Of a stretch of 64,000 nt of DNA, positions 18,812 to 26,960 are shown piece by piece. Source of the stretch: an uncultured Saprospiraceae bacterium. GTDB taxonomy: Bacteria; Bacteroidota; Bacteroidia; Chitinophagales; Saprospiraceae. The notes below the pieces were generated by a model. The model had not been told where the DNA came from and made no database searches. It was given only the letters and a program-made list of their open reading frames with translations. A program made the position numbers and the translations under genes. The stretch is from assembly GCA_937872385.1 (NCBI GenBank), contig CALMSO010000091.1, positions 1-64,000 on the forward strand, in the 5' to 3' direction. Each line of letters opens with the position of its first letter. Position 1 is the stretch's first letter.

Positions 18812-19252
18812 ATGACACTCCCGCTTTCACCCCCATCGGTAGGATTGTTTCGTATCCTGAATGTGTGCCAAGGGCAAGAAGTTGCTATCAAGCCATTATT
18901 ACAATCTTTACAAACACCCGGCATCGAATACGATGAAAGGCGCAGTGAGGCCTCACAAATGGTACTCATCTTTTTTGACACCTGTCCACCTTCCGAAGAA
19001 CTTACTGCTTTGCTACAAAATGAATCCACGCCGGGCTGTCGGATTATTGCCATCAGGACACAAGAAGGCAGGCTGCCTTGCCATAAAGTGTGGGAATGGT
19101 TGCAGATGGGCATTACCGAGGTGTTTTCCCTTTCGGAAACGCCCCGATTAGTAGCGGTGCTGAGCAAGCGCTTGCAACGCTGGAAGACCATTTGCCGGGT
19201 GATGGAATCAGACCGTGTGCGCAGGCAAATTATTGGTCGGAGCGCCCCTTGA
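18812..19252 (+). CDS. N-terminal part of a sigma-54-type activator (degenerate receiver-like), ends at in-frame TGA
   Basis: 146 residues: a receiver-like alpha/beta domain (MVLIFFDTCPPSEELTALL, IIAIRTQEG, WLQMGITEVFSLSETPRLV) without a clear phospho-acceptor site, then a linker helix running into IIGRSAP, which is the usual entry motif of the AAA+ domain. The frame stops at TGA 19250-19252 and resumes in the same frame with the AAA+ domain. Either a nonsense mutation, a sequence error, or two separately translated proteins. On its own the fragment would be a short, probably non-functional regulator domain. Confidence 0.6.
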   Translation: MTLPLSPPSVGLFRILNVCQGQEVAIKPLLQSLQTPGIEYDERRSEASQMVLIFFDTCPPSEELTALLQNESTPGCRIIAIRTQEGRLPCHKVWEWLQMGITEVFSLSETPRLVAVLSKRLQRWKTICRVMESDRVRRQIIGRSAP

Positions 19253-20203
19253 ATGCAGTTGTTACAGGAAATAATAGAAATTGCCTGTTTTTCAAAAAAT
19301 AATCTGCTGCTGCAAGGCGAAAGTGGCACCGGAAAAGAGCTGATAGCTCGGTTGCTGCACGACCTCGACCGACGCCCCGACAAGGGCGAACTGGTGCTGC
19401 TAGACTGTAGCGCCGTATCACCCGAATTAGCCGGCAGCGAGTTTTTCGGACACGAAAAAGGCTCCTTCACTAATGCTTTTTCCATGCGTGAAGGCGCTTT
19501 TGGGCTGGCGGATGGCGGCACGCTTTTTCTCGACGAAGTGGGCGAGCTAACGCTTCCTATGCAGGCTGCTCTGCTGCGGGTTATTCAGGAAGGGCAATAC
19601 AAGCGCTTGGGTAGCAACCAGTGGCGCAATACAACATTCCGGCTCGTCTGCGCTACCAATCGCAATCTTGAGGAAGAAGTGGCGCGGGGGCGTTTTCGGC
19701 AGGACTTATACTATCGCATCGCCGTCAATGTGTGCAACTTGCCACCCTTACGCAAGCGCCCCGAAGACATCTTGCTGCTGGCCGAGCACTTTTTGCAGGC
19801 AGCACTGCGCCAAGACTACGCCCCGCCAATTGACGAATACCTGCGCAGTTACTTACTGACGCGCCCTTATCCGGGCAATGTCCGCGAATTGCATCAATTG
19901 GTCCGACGCCTTGCCGACCGTTACGCTGGTGAAGGTGCGATTACCCTCGGTTGTTTGTCGCCCGCCGACTTAGCCCTGTTTCCCGACCCAGCCAATCAAT
20001 TTGAACAGGCACTCAAAGACATGATGCACCTCGCCATTACCAACCATTACACTTTGAAAGACATCAAGCGTTTAGCCGGTGAAGCCGCTCTCGATACAGC
20101 CATCGAAGAAGCTAATGGCAATCTACAGGCTGCCGCCAAACGCCTCGGCGTATCTGACCGGGTATTACAATTGCATCAGGCAGGAAAAAGAGACTCAGGG
20201 TAA
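19253..20203 (+). CDS. Sigma-54-interaction AAA+ and Fis-type HTH part of the activator
   Basis: 316 residues in the same frame as the preceding fragment, starting with ATG immediately after its TGA. Walker A GESGTGKEL, Walker B GGTLFLDEVGEL, the arginine-finger region FRQDLYYRIAV and the R-hand YPGNVRELHQL are all intact. The sigma-54 contact loop reads GSFTNA instead of GAFTGA. The C-terminal Fis-like HTH is GNLQAAAKRLGVSDRVLQLH. An AAA+ plus DNA-binding protein could still be made by re-initiation at this ATG, which would give a constitutive, receiver-less activator. Target genes are unknown; a tandem of hairpins follows. Confidence 0.85.
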   Translation: MQLLQEIIEIACFSKNNLLLQGESGTGKELIARLLHDLDRRPDKGELVLLDCSAVSPELAGSEFFGHEKGSFTNAFSMREGAFGLADGGTLFLDEVGELTLPMQAALLRVIQEGQYKRLGSNQWRNTTFRLVCATNRNLEEEVARGRFRQDLYYRIAVNVCNLPPLRKRPEDILLLAEHFLQAALRQDYAPPIDEYLRSYLLTRPYPGNVRELHQLVRRLADRYAGEGAITLGCLSPADLALFPDPANQFEQALKDMMHLAITNHYTLKDIKRLAGEAALDTAIEEANGNLQAAAKRLGVSDRVLQLHQAGKRDSG

Positions 20204-20256
20204 CACCACATATAAATGACTGATGCCAATGTTAGACTTTAGATGTAATGCGAATA

Positions 20257-20305
20257 TCGGGCTAAGCCCGAAGGGGTGACACCGTGTTGGTGTAATATGT
20301 CACCC
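20257..20305. other. Tandem and nested hairpins downstream of the sigma-54-type regulator
   Basis: TCGGGCT-A-AGCCCGA (20257-20271) is directly followed by GGGTGACA (20274-20281) pairing with TGTCACCC (20298-20305); inside the latter ACACC pairs with GGTGT. No T-run follows directly. Could be an RNA end structure or a small mobile palindromic element. Confidence 0.5.
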
Positions 20306-20320
20306 ATGTTGGTCGTAATT

Positions 20321-20338
20321 TTTTACTGAACAGTAAAA
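20321..20338. terminator. Symmetric A/T hairpin, possible bidirectional terminator
   Basis: TTTTACTG-AA-CAGTAAAA, a perfect 8-bp inverted repeat between the plus-strand regulator and the minus-strand toxin gene. It is convergent in position and carries T/A ends on both strands. Confidence 0.45.
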
Positions 20339-20420
20339 CAGCATTCTAATGTATTTTGAATATGCTTAACTTTTTGACCTCAAGATAGCAAGGAACTACA
20401 TGTCCATTTTGGGATAAAAA

Positions 20421-20837
20421 TCAGGAAAGAAAAGGGTTTTGGAGGATTAGCCCAGCCAATCTGGCTCCGTGATGCATGTCCTCGGTCAATACCGTATGGC
20501 AATGGGCGTTTTTGGCGGCAGCAAGGATAGTGCTGTCCCAAAAAGAAAGCTGGTGGATGGTTTGGATATCAATGGCTTCTTTGATGAGCGAGGCGTCCAC
20601 TTGCACGACTTCGAAGAGCTCAAGGTCTTCAATAATGGACTTGATTTTTGCTGGCGGCTGCTTAAATTTTCCAATCATCACTACGGCGAACTCTGCGAGT
20701 ACTTGGGTACTGAGCACAAAATGTATCTTGCCTTGTCCTTCCTGTAGGATGCGCAAGCAGGCTGCCTGTTTCTCCGGCTCGTCTTCGCTGAAGCAATACA
20801 CCAGGAAGTTGGTGTCAAGAAAGTACTTTCCGTTCAT
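20421..20837 (-). CDS. PIN-domain ribonuclease toxin (VapC-like)
   Basis: 138 residues from the ATG at 20837 (MNGKYFLDTNFLVYCF). The four acidic PIN positions are D8, E49, D101 (WDSTILAAA) and D120 (LTEDMHHG), so the Mg-dependent RNase site looks intact. The start lies inside the antitoxin frame (23-nt overlap), the usual translational coupling of vapBC operons. An upstream in-frame start at 20879 would add 14 residues and deepen the overlap. Cleavage target (tRNA or rRNA in known VapCs) is not predictable. Confidence 0.88.
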   Translation of the reverse strand: MNGKYFLDTNFLVYCFSEDEPEKQAACLRILQEGQGKIHFVLSTQVLAEFAVVMIGKFKQPPAKIKSIIEDLELFEVVQVDASLIKEAIDIQTIHQLSFWDSTILAAAKNAHCHTVLTEDMHHGARLAGLILQNPFLS

Positions 20838-21051
20838 ATACCTCAGCTCTGTTCCATTTCCAATTTTTGGTTTGGACATGGATGTCCTGCGTATGCGCGA
20901 TCAGCTTTTTCACGGGGTCTTGCTCCGGGGCGGAAATAGCTTGGCGCAGCAGCGCCCGGATGAACTCGTTCAGGCTCGTGCCGCGCTTCGAGGCGTATTC
21001 CCGGCTCTTGGCGAGCAAGTCATCGGGGATGGACAAGGTTATATTTTTCAT
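20815..21051 (-). CDS. Ribbon-helix-helix antitoxin (VapB-like)
   Basis: 78 residues from the ATG at 21051: MKNITLSIPDDLLAKSREYA is a beta-strand followed by helix, as in RHH/Arc-type antitoxins, then GTSLNEFIRALL. The C-terminal part (VQTKNWKWNRAEVYERK) would wrap the toxin. RHH antitoxins dimerise, bind their own promoter and repress the operon; that autoregulation is family knowledge. The longer frame to 21141 lacks family-like residues. Confidence 0.82.
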   Translation of the reverse strand: MKNITLSIPDDLLAKSREYASKRGTSLNEFIRALLRQAISAPEQDPVKKLIAHTQDIHVQTKNWKWNRAEVYERKVLS

Positions 21052-21144
21052 ATTGCACAGCTTATGTGTGCAAAGATACGCTTGTTTGTTCTGAAAAGCA
21101 AGCATCTGTAACGAAAAGGCGATGCGCTTTGCCGGCATCAAAAG

Positions 21145-21951
21145 CTAAAGCGACGAAATCCAGGGATCCGAAGTCTCGGATTGGGTTATCAAGCGCTGTT
21201 TTTCCCTGATAGCCCTGATAGTAATTGTATTAGGTCGGCGGCGCACTTGCCCCGTGAGGCGCAGGAAATTGCCGGCCAGCACCATCTGTAGGGCGCGGGG
21301 CGGCAATTTCAGCGCATACACCTTTTCCAGCTCCACGCCGGGATGCAGCCAGGGGCCATCCGAGCCGAAGAGGACTTTGTGTGGCCCGGCGCGCTGCACC
21401 GCCATTTCGAGCAGATCGAAGCGGCGCACGCCGGAGGTGTCGGTATAGACATTGGGGTGGCGCTCCAGCATGGGGATGAAAGCCAACTGCGCCTTCCAGT
21501 CATCCGCGAAGCTGCCGAGGTGCGGGATAATGAAATTGACCTTGGGGTACTCCGTCGCCAGAAGCTCTACCAGGGCTACCTCGCCCATCACGTCGTACAG
21601 CACGGGCAGCCGGAAGGCCTGCGCCACCTCGCACACCTCCCGGCTGATGCGAGCGTCGTACCTATGTACTTTGATGCCCTTGAAGCCGAAGCGCAGCACC
21701 GCCTCCCGCACCATGGCGTAAATCCTGCCCCGGTCGGCAGCGGCATTCACGAAGGCGAAGCCGCTAAAGCGCCGGGGATCGCGGCGCACCAGCGTCCCCA
21801 CCTCGCGGTTGGCCCGCGCATAGTCGGAGTGGAAGGCGGCAAAGAGGTTGATTCTCTGTATGCCGGCCTCCCGCGCCCAGACTAAGTACTTGTCTAGGGG
21901 CGCCCGGGTGTCCCAGGGGCCGTAGTGGCAGTGGGAGTCGATGAGGAGCAT
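21145..21951 (-). CDS. Amidohydrolase family protein (TIM-barrel metal-dependent hydrolase)
   Basis: 268 residues from the ATG at 21951, which places the metal motif at the N-terminus as expected (MLLIDSHCHYGPW, His7 and His9). Later ligands are likely His in GIKVHRYD, His in FIIPHLGSF and Asp in VLFGSDGPWL. This matches the amidohydrolase-related (PF04909-like) class that hydrolyses or decarboxylates small cyclic or aromatic acids. It has a high-G+C sequence compared with the transpeptidase gene upstream. Substrate unknown; 93 nt upstream of the antitoxin start on the same strand. Confidence 0.85.
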   Translation of the reverse strand: MLLIDSHCHYGPWDTRAPLDKYLVWAREAGIQRINLFAAFHSDYARANREVGTLVRRDPRRFSGFAFVNAAADRGRIYAMVREAVLRFGFKGIKVHRYDARISREVCEVAQAFRLPVLYDVMGEVALVELLATEYPKVNFIIPHLGSFADDWKAQLAFIPMLERHPNVYTDTSGVRRFDLLEMAVQRAGPHKVLFGSDGPWLHPGVELEKVYALKLPPRALQMVLAGNFLRLTGQVRRRPNTITIRAIREKQRLITQSETSDPWISSL

Positions 21952-22076
21952 GGGGGAGTATATTATGATAAATTCTTTGTCATTTTTGGCAAAAATCACG
22001 ATAAAGCCAAAACAAAGTCTCGTAAACAAGTGTAATCACACCCAAAAAATGACAAGTTACTTATGCTAACTGCTAC

Positions 22077-23516
22077 TCAACATCTAGGATAGTTCTTTTT
22101 TGCTTTGTCTTCAGGTAATTTCCAAGGCTTTGTTGGAGCCTTCCCTGTTACGATGATATTTGTTGCTTTTGATACATTATTGTAAATCATTTCAGCCACC
22201 CAGCCTGAAGTACGGATGCAACCATGAGACATAGGTCTTCCCTGAACAACTCCATTTTTTCTGGCATCTCTCACAGGCGATTCATGTATTCCTATTCCTC
22301 GCTTAGGAACAAATTGCACAAAATGTGACATTCTATCCCCAGCTCTATTTGAATAGTTCCTTGGATCGTTTTTTTTACCCACTCCAAGCCCTGTTGGCTT
22401 GAACGATCCTGTGGGCGTACAATAAGAATTATTTTTATTTGGGTTTTCGCAAGGGTTTTCTTGTGTATTTGGACATCCTTTACCACTGTCAATTATAAAT
22501 TGGGGGCTTTCTTCACTATCATTCCATACCCATTTTAACTTTTGATTTGATAAATCAATTGTTATTGTTTTAATGAACCTATTTTCCCTTTTAGGAATAG
22601 GAATAATTCGATTTTCTGCATCGGCAATAATTTCAGATAATAAATCCTTAGAATGACCACCTCTTTGATACTTGATTTGGTTTATTGACATAGTCCCTAT
22701 ATCCACGATATTATCCAAAGGAAAATATCCATCTCTGATTATAGGCATATTTTTTATCTGATTATTCTCATCAACTCGATAATCCAGACTTAATAATGCA
22801 TAATCTAGTTTTAAAATAGTTTGTGCGCCAATTATCCCATCAACAGGTAAGCCGGAGTCTCTTTGAAATTTTTTTACGGCGGTTTCTGACTTCTCATTAA
22901 TAATTCCGTCTGTATTAAGGTCATATCCTAAATCCTTAAGAGCCTTTTGAATTATTTTTATACTATCATTTTTGCTTCCCTTTTTTAAAATTAATTCCCC
23001 GTTGGCAATTTTTTGCAAATGAATGTTATTTACAAATCTATCTGAATGCAGCTTTTTACTATCAACAAATCGCGTATCAGGTATCCAAATTTTAGCAAAG
23101 CACTTTTTATCTTTTGCTGTTGCGACTTTTTGCTCCTCCCCACAAGTAAAGCGCGGGCTAAACGAAATAATCCCGTCTTTAAAACTCCCGCGTTCAAAGG
23201 CATTATTCGGGCTTCGCCAGAATTTGCGGTTAGCGGGATCATTATTCACTTTCTGCGCCAATTTGAGCCTTTCATTTCCCTCTCCCACTTTGTATGCCCT
23301 GCCGACAACGGTAAGTAAATTGTCATTCCTTTTAATCTGGTAATAAGCCCCAGGCGTAGGGGTGGTTTTCACGGTTGCTTCTTCATCCAGTTCTTCAAAA
23401 AAGGCTTCCATATCCAATTCTTCTTGGCACGTTGCGCAACCGCAATTGCAGGTATGCTTGTCTTGGCTTGGCGATTCAAGCTCAGTTATCAATAGCTCAT
23501 CCAATACCGTATTCAT
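22077..23516 (-). CDS. LysM / peptidoglycan-binding / L,D-transpeptidase protein without signal peptide
   Basis: 479 residues. Order: acidic leader with a Cys cluster CNCGCATC (23-30) and MEAFFEELDEE; LysM-like segment (about 58-120, YYQIKRNDNLLTVVGRAY); PG_binding_1 domain (about 176-236, LKKGSKNDSIKIIQKALKDL); YkuD catalytic domain (about 315-460) with His411 and the SHGCIR motif (Cys433). The enzyme class cross-links or edits peptidoglycan through a Cys acyl-enzyme. There is no Sec signal peptide although all recognisable domains act on cell wall, so export by an unusual path, or delivery into another cell, must be considered. The gene is clearly more A/T-rich than its neighbours. It follows the three-gene cluster after a strong hairpin. 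Confidence 0.85.
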   Translation of the reverse strand: MNTVLDELLITELESPSQDKHTCNCGCATCQEELDMEAFFEELDEEATVKTTPTPGAYYQIKRNDNLLTVVGRAYKVGEGNERLKLAQKVNNDPANRKFWRSPNNAFERGSFKDGIISFSPRFTCGEEQKVATAKDKKCFAKIWIPDTRFVDSKKLHSDRFVNNIHLQKIANGELILKKGSKNDSIKIIQKALKDLGYDLNTDGIINEKSETAVKKFQRDSGLPVDGIIGAQTILKLDYALLSLDYRVDENNQIKNMPIIRDGYFPLDNIVDIGTMSINQIKYQRGGHSKDLLSEIIADAENRIIPIPKRENRFIKTITIDLSNQKLKWVWNDSEESPQFIIDSGKGCPNTQENPCENPNKNNSYCTPTGSFKPTGLGVGKKNDPRNYSNRAGDRMSHFVQFVPKRGIGIHESPVRDARKNGVVQGRPMSHGCIRTSGWVAEMIYNNVSKATNIIVTGKAPTKPWKLPEDKAKKNYPRC

Positions 23517-23555
23517 GATTCAAAGATTTTAAAAGTGAAACAAAACCCCGCCCCA

Positions 23556-23585
23556 CCCCCGCCGCTCCTTCACAAGCGGCGGGGG
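23556..23585 (-). terminator. Strong GC hairpin between the 668-residue gene and the L,D-transpeptidase gene
   Basis: Perfect 11-bp stem CCCCCGCCGCT / AGCGGCGGGGG with an 8-nt loop. On the minus strand it lies 30 nt after a stop codon and is followed by a G-rich stretch and then TTTTGTTT, so a terminator or attenuator that reduces read-through into the transpeptidase gene is likely. A related hairpin occurs at 38938-38967. Confidence 0.6.
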
Positions 23586-23614
23586 CTTCAGCCAGAAGAA
23601 AAAAATCAAACGTT

Positions 23615-25621
23615 TCACCGCGCCAGCACACCGTTCTTAGCCTGCCCATTCCCATTGCTGCTTGCTCGGGCGCGGCGCAGCAGGTGGACGGCGGGCTGCT
23701 GGGCGTCGATCATGCCCGTCTGCGGGTTGGGCGTGGTCAGGTCCACACCGGTCACCGTATTGTAGGCGTGGATGTAGCCCTGGATTTCGTTGCGGTATTC
23801 AATGGCCCAGTTGGCGGCATCTTCTCTGGTGAGTTCGGGCCATTCGACCAAACGGATGGAGAGCAGCAGCCTTTCGCCGAATACAGCGAGCGTATTGAAA
23901 TTGATAGGCGACATATTCGTCCAGCCTTGCAGGCTGTTCATGGTAGAGAGTGGCCCCATCCAAGCTTCGGGATAGGCGACCATGGTACGCGAGGGTAAGA
24001 ATTCCCGGAACTCAGGGCGCGACAACATCCACTGCTGCATCAGCATTTCCACCCGGGCATTCCAAGGCAGATCGCCGTACTGGTTGTGGGCCCCCTCGGA
24101 GAGGGTGAGGTGTACATCACGCAAGCCATTGAGCAGAGGGAAGCCGTCAGCAGTAACGGTGTTATCGTCAACTTGCTGGAAAAAGGCAATGCAGCGGTGC
24201 AGCAGATTGTGAAATACCGATAGGAAGTTGGAGCGCGAGTCCGCACCCTCTACATTAGGCACCGCTTTGCCCTGCAAGGTGATGCCATAGTGGTGGTCGT
24301 ATTCGTAAGCGCGGCGCATCACGCTGAGGCGGTGTTGCTCGTCTTGTACATACCCCCACAACAGATTGTTCATCGGCAGCAAAGGGGCGATGGCCATGTT
24401 CGCCAAGGGGTCTTTGCTCCGGCCTGGCATACGGCGGTTTTGGAAACGCAGGCTGATGGCGCTCATCGCTTGCACCAACATAGCCTCTTCATGCCAGTAA
24501 GACCAAATCAGTTCGATGGCGCAGGGCTGGGTCAGTTTATTCAACAAAATGCCATAGCAGGTCGTTTTTTTACCGATTTTGTCAGTCATATCCACTTCAG
24601 TGAAAATCTTCAGCATATCCCCGATATCTTTCGGCTTGATCGGCAAATCACTGAGTTTGTCGCGGATGATGTTGAGATAAGGAATGGTCTTGATGCATCC
24701 CAGATTCTCTATGCCTTCTAACCCTCTAGTGTTGAACTCAACAGCATAGCCTTTGAGTTCCTCTTGGCAAGGGTCAATCGTGCAATTTGTCAGCAAAAAG
24801 AACTCGGTCAGCACTTTGATGATCCGATAACTGTCGGTATCGTTGAAGGGTAGGAAGCGACTGCGTGCCAAGCCTCTCAAGGTGTCTTCCTTGTACAAAT
24901 TATGATGGTGCCCATTCTCTACATTATATGTCGCATTCTTTTCGTTCAACGTTTCAAGGGACGTTTTGACAATACTTGCCTCGCAAATCGTATCGATGAA
25001 CTCCTTATAGTTTCTGAAAGACATGGCCTCGGTGGCTCTTCTCAACGGTTCCCAGAACGACTTTGAGGCGGTCACAGGGGGAATCGTGGACTGCAGTTCT
25101 ACTTGGTAAACCCGATTGTTTTCGGAAGAAAGACTGCCGCCATTCAACGTGGGATTCTCTTGCAGATTGCGAGCTTGCGCCGCAGGATTACTAGCGCTAA
25201 ATGCAGCCCCAGTGGTTTGCGAGAGCACCAATTCCAAAGGCATTTTCATGAGCGGATCCTTGATATGAACAACCGCTTCACCCTGCGTCGCATCTCGCTC
25301 CACCTCGGCGATAATACACTGATAGACGCCTAATGCCTCCTGTTTCTTCTGCTTGGCGGCAGGCTCAGGTACGAGAATGGTAAACAACACCTCTGAGCCT
25401 GATATTTCCCTTTTGCAGGAGATACATTGGTTGTAGTCTAACTTATCTGGTACTGGCGTTTTGACCAACAACATTTCTAAACTTGAAAGCAATTCTTTGG
25501 TTTCCTCTTTGCTCAACTTTGCACCTATTTCCGGCTTGAATTGAACCACATGAGGCTTTCCCAAAGGTATCTGAAGAATTGGGCTGCTCAACTCGCCGCC
25601 CGGTATTTTACCTTTTGCCAT
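23615..25621 (-). CDS. Unrecognised 668-residue protein of the acidic/cationic-protein cluster
   Basis: I do not recognise a family. No signal peptide or membrane helix is seen. The N-terminal 120 residues contain a possible beta-rich domain with a CISCKREISG motif; the middle (about 190-330) is helical and Cys-containing (FFLLTNCTIDPCQEELKGY); the C-terminal half is rich in aromatic helices (WSYWHEEAMLVQAM, LLHRCIAFFQQVDD, MEMLMQQW-like stretch) and ends in an unstructured RRARASSNGNGQAKNG tail. It starts 27 nt after the metallopeptidase-like gene and shares its strand, so it probably acts with it. A cytoplasmic handling or loading role is a guess only. Confidence 0.8.
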   Translation of the reverse strand: MAKGKIPGGELSSPILQIPLGKPHVVQFKPEIGAKLSKEETKELLSSLEMLLVKTPVPDKLDYNQCISCKREISGSEVLFTILVPEPAAKQKKQEALGVYQCIIAEVERDATQGEAVVHIKDPLMKMPLELVLSQTTGAAFSASNPAAQARNLQENPTLNGGSLSSENNRVYQVELQSTIPPVTASKSFWEPLRRATEAMSFRNYKEFIDTICEASIVKTSLETLNEKNATYNVENGHHHNLYKEDTLRGLARSRFLPFNDTDSYRIIKVLTEFFLLTNCTIDPCQEELKGYAVEFNTRGLEGIENLGCIKTIPYLNIIRDKLSDLPIKPKDIGDMLKIFTEVDMTDKIGKKTTCYGILLNKLTQPCAIELIWSYWHEEAMLVQAMSAISLRFQNRRMPGRSKDPLANMAIAPLLPMNNLLWGYVQDEQHRLSVMRRAYEYDHHYGITLQGKAVPNVEGADSRSNFLSVFHNLLHRCIAFFQQVDDNTVTADGFPLLNGLRDVHLTLSEGAHNQYGDLPWNARVEMLMQQWMLSRPEFREFLPSRTMVAYPEAWMGPLSTMNSLQGWTNMSPINFNTLAVFGERLLLSIRLVEWPELTREDAANWAIEYRNEIQGYIHAYNTVTGVDLTTPNPQTGMIDAQQPAVHLLRRARASSNGNGQAKNGVLAR

Positions 25622-25648
25622 GATTCTGGTCTTTTTTTGATTAATAAA

Positions 25649-26953
25649 TTACATTCTCATCGCCCAGTTCACCAGCATCCCTCTCAGCAGTGCGCTTTCC
25701 CGCTCGGGCGTGATGCGGTGGTCGGCGCGGGCTTGGCCCAGCACGGCAAAGATCAGCGCGGGCCTGGCTCGCCGCATGGCGGAGGGGTGTTTTTTCCAGT
25801 ACAGGTACGTTCGGCGCAGTTGTGCAGGCTGCCGCGTTTTCACCGGGAAGATGGAAGCCAGCGTCCGGCCGCGCAGGCGGGCAGGCCGGTAGCGCGTCAC
25901 TAAGCGCACAAAGTCGGGCAGGGTATCTTCCAACTGACGGAGCAACTCCTGCTTTACTTCTGGCAGCTTGCCAGTAGGGTACAAACGGTTCCACAACTCT
26001 TCTAAGCGCTCCCATTGCGGGTCAGGATACAGTGCTTTGCCAAAGGCGAGGCTGATCTTCGCCCGTATCCAAGGGAAAGGGTGCGGGCCCTCTATGCCGA
26101 TGCGAAACACGAAGTAGTGCGGCAGACTCAACACGCCCATCAGTCCGGTGCTGGCACTAACGCCTACGGTAGCCACGGCCCAGAAATCGGCTAATATCTC
26201 GGAGATCCAGCGCTCGAACATTTCCCATGCCTGCCGGCGGGGGCTGTCTGCTGCCGCTTTGCCGCGCAAGGCGATGCGCAAGGGCGGGAGTAAGTCGAGC
26301 AAGGCCGCACCTTGGTGCCCCACCTCGTGAATGAGCGAGGAGGCGATACCGTGGGAAATCATGCGTTCGCGTGGTACTCTTATCACTGCTACTGGGTTGC
26401 TTTTGCCACCTGGCAGGCGAGTGCGTGCCCGGCGGATAGCGGCCCCGTGACCTCGGTCGAGATAGCAGACCATCGGCGGCGGCTGGAAGTAGTCACCTCG
26501 GATGTTGAGCGCGTCTTGTGCTAAGATATCCAGGCCCGAAAGCCATACCCCGAAGAAGTGTTCGCTGCGCTGGGTGATGACATCAGCGAAGATGTCTAAC
26601 TTGTCCAGCAAGGCATTAAACCTGAGTTTTAGCAGGGCAAAAGTCTTTTGCGCTTCCTCTGGATTGATGTCGTCTTTTTCTTCTAAAAGCCGAATGAACA
26701 AACGAATTTTTTCCTTCAGCTCCCGTTTAGCTTGTAGCAGCAAGTCATCAATTCCGGCTTGAGCAGCTGGTGGCAGATGGGCGCTGTGTACCATGGGGAT
26801 GGTCATCGCAAAGGGCTTCACTTGTTGCAATCGAACCCGCAAGGCTTTGGCTTCTTCCAGCAGGAAGTCCCGAAATACGGCAGGTTTGCCGACCGGTTTT
26901 GCCCGCCCGACGCGGATACGATAAAGAGAAGTGCTTGCGAAGGTCATTGCCAT
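25649..26953 (-). CDS. HEVGH putative zinc metallopeptidase
   Basis: 434 residues from the ATG at 26953 (a second ATG at 26947 is equally possible). The motif SSLIHEVGHQGAALLDL carries HExxH at about 209-213, and about 40 residues later WISEILADFWAV provides a Glu that fits a gluzincin third ligand. N-terminal 150 residues are helical and charged (KRELKEKIRLFIRLLEEKDD); C-terminal part is Arg-rich. There is no signal peptide, so it would act in the cytoplasm. The start lies 7 nt after the stop of the acidic/cationic gene, which implies tight co-translation and suggests that protein as a substrate. Proteolytic activity is inferred from the motif alone. Confidence 0.8.
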   Translation of the reverse strand: MAMTFASTSLYRIRVGRAKPVGKPAVFRDFLLEEAKALRVRLQQVKPFAMTIPMVHSAHLPPAAQAGIDDLLLQAKRELKEKIRLFIRLLEEKDDINPEEAQKTFALLKLRFNALLDKLDIFADVITQRSEHFFGVWLSGLDILAQDALNIRGDYFQPPPMVCYLDRGHGAAIRRARTRLPGGKSNPVAVIRVPRERMISHGIASSLIHEVGHQGAALLDLLPPLRIALRGKAAADSPRRQAWEMFERWISEILADFWAVATVGVSASTGLMGVLSLPHYFVFRIGIEGPHPFPWIRAKISLAFGKALYPDPQWERLEELWNRLYPTGKLPEVKQELLRQLEDTLPDFVRLVTRYRPARLRGRTLASIFPVKTRQPAQLRRTYLYWKKHPSAMRRARPALIFAVLGQARADHRITPERESALLRGMLVNWAMRM

Positions 26954-26960
26954 TGGTTTT

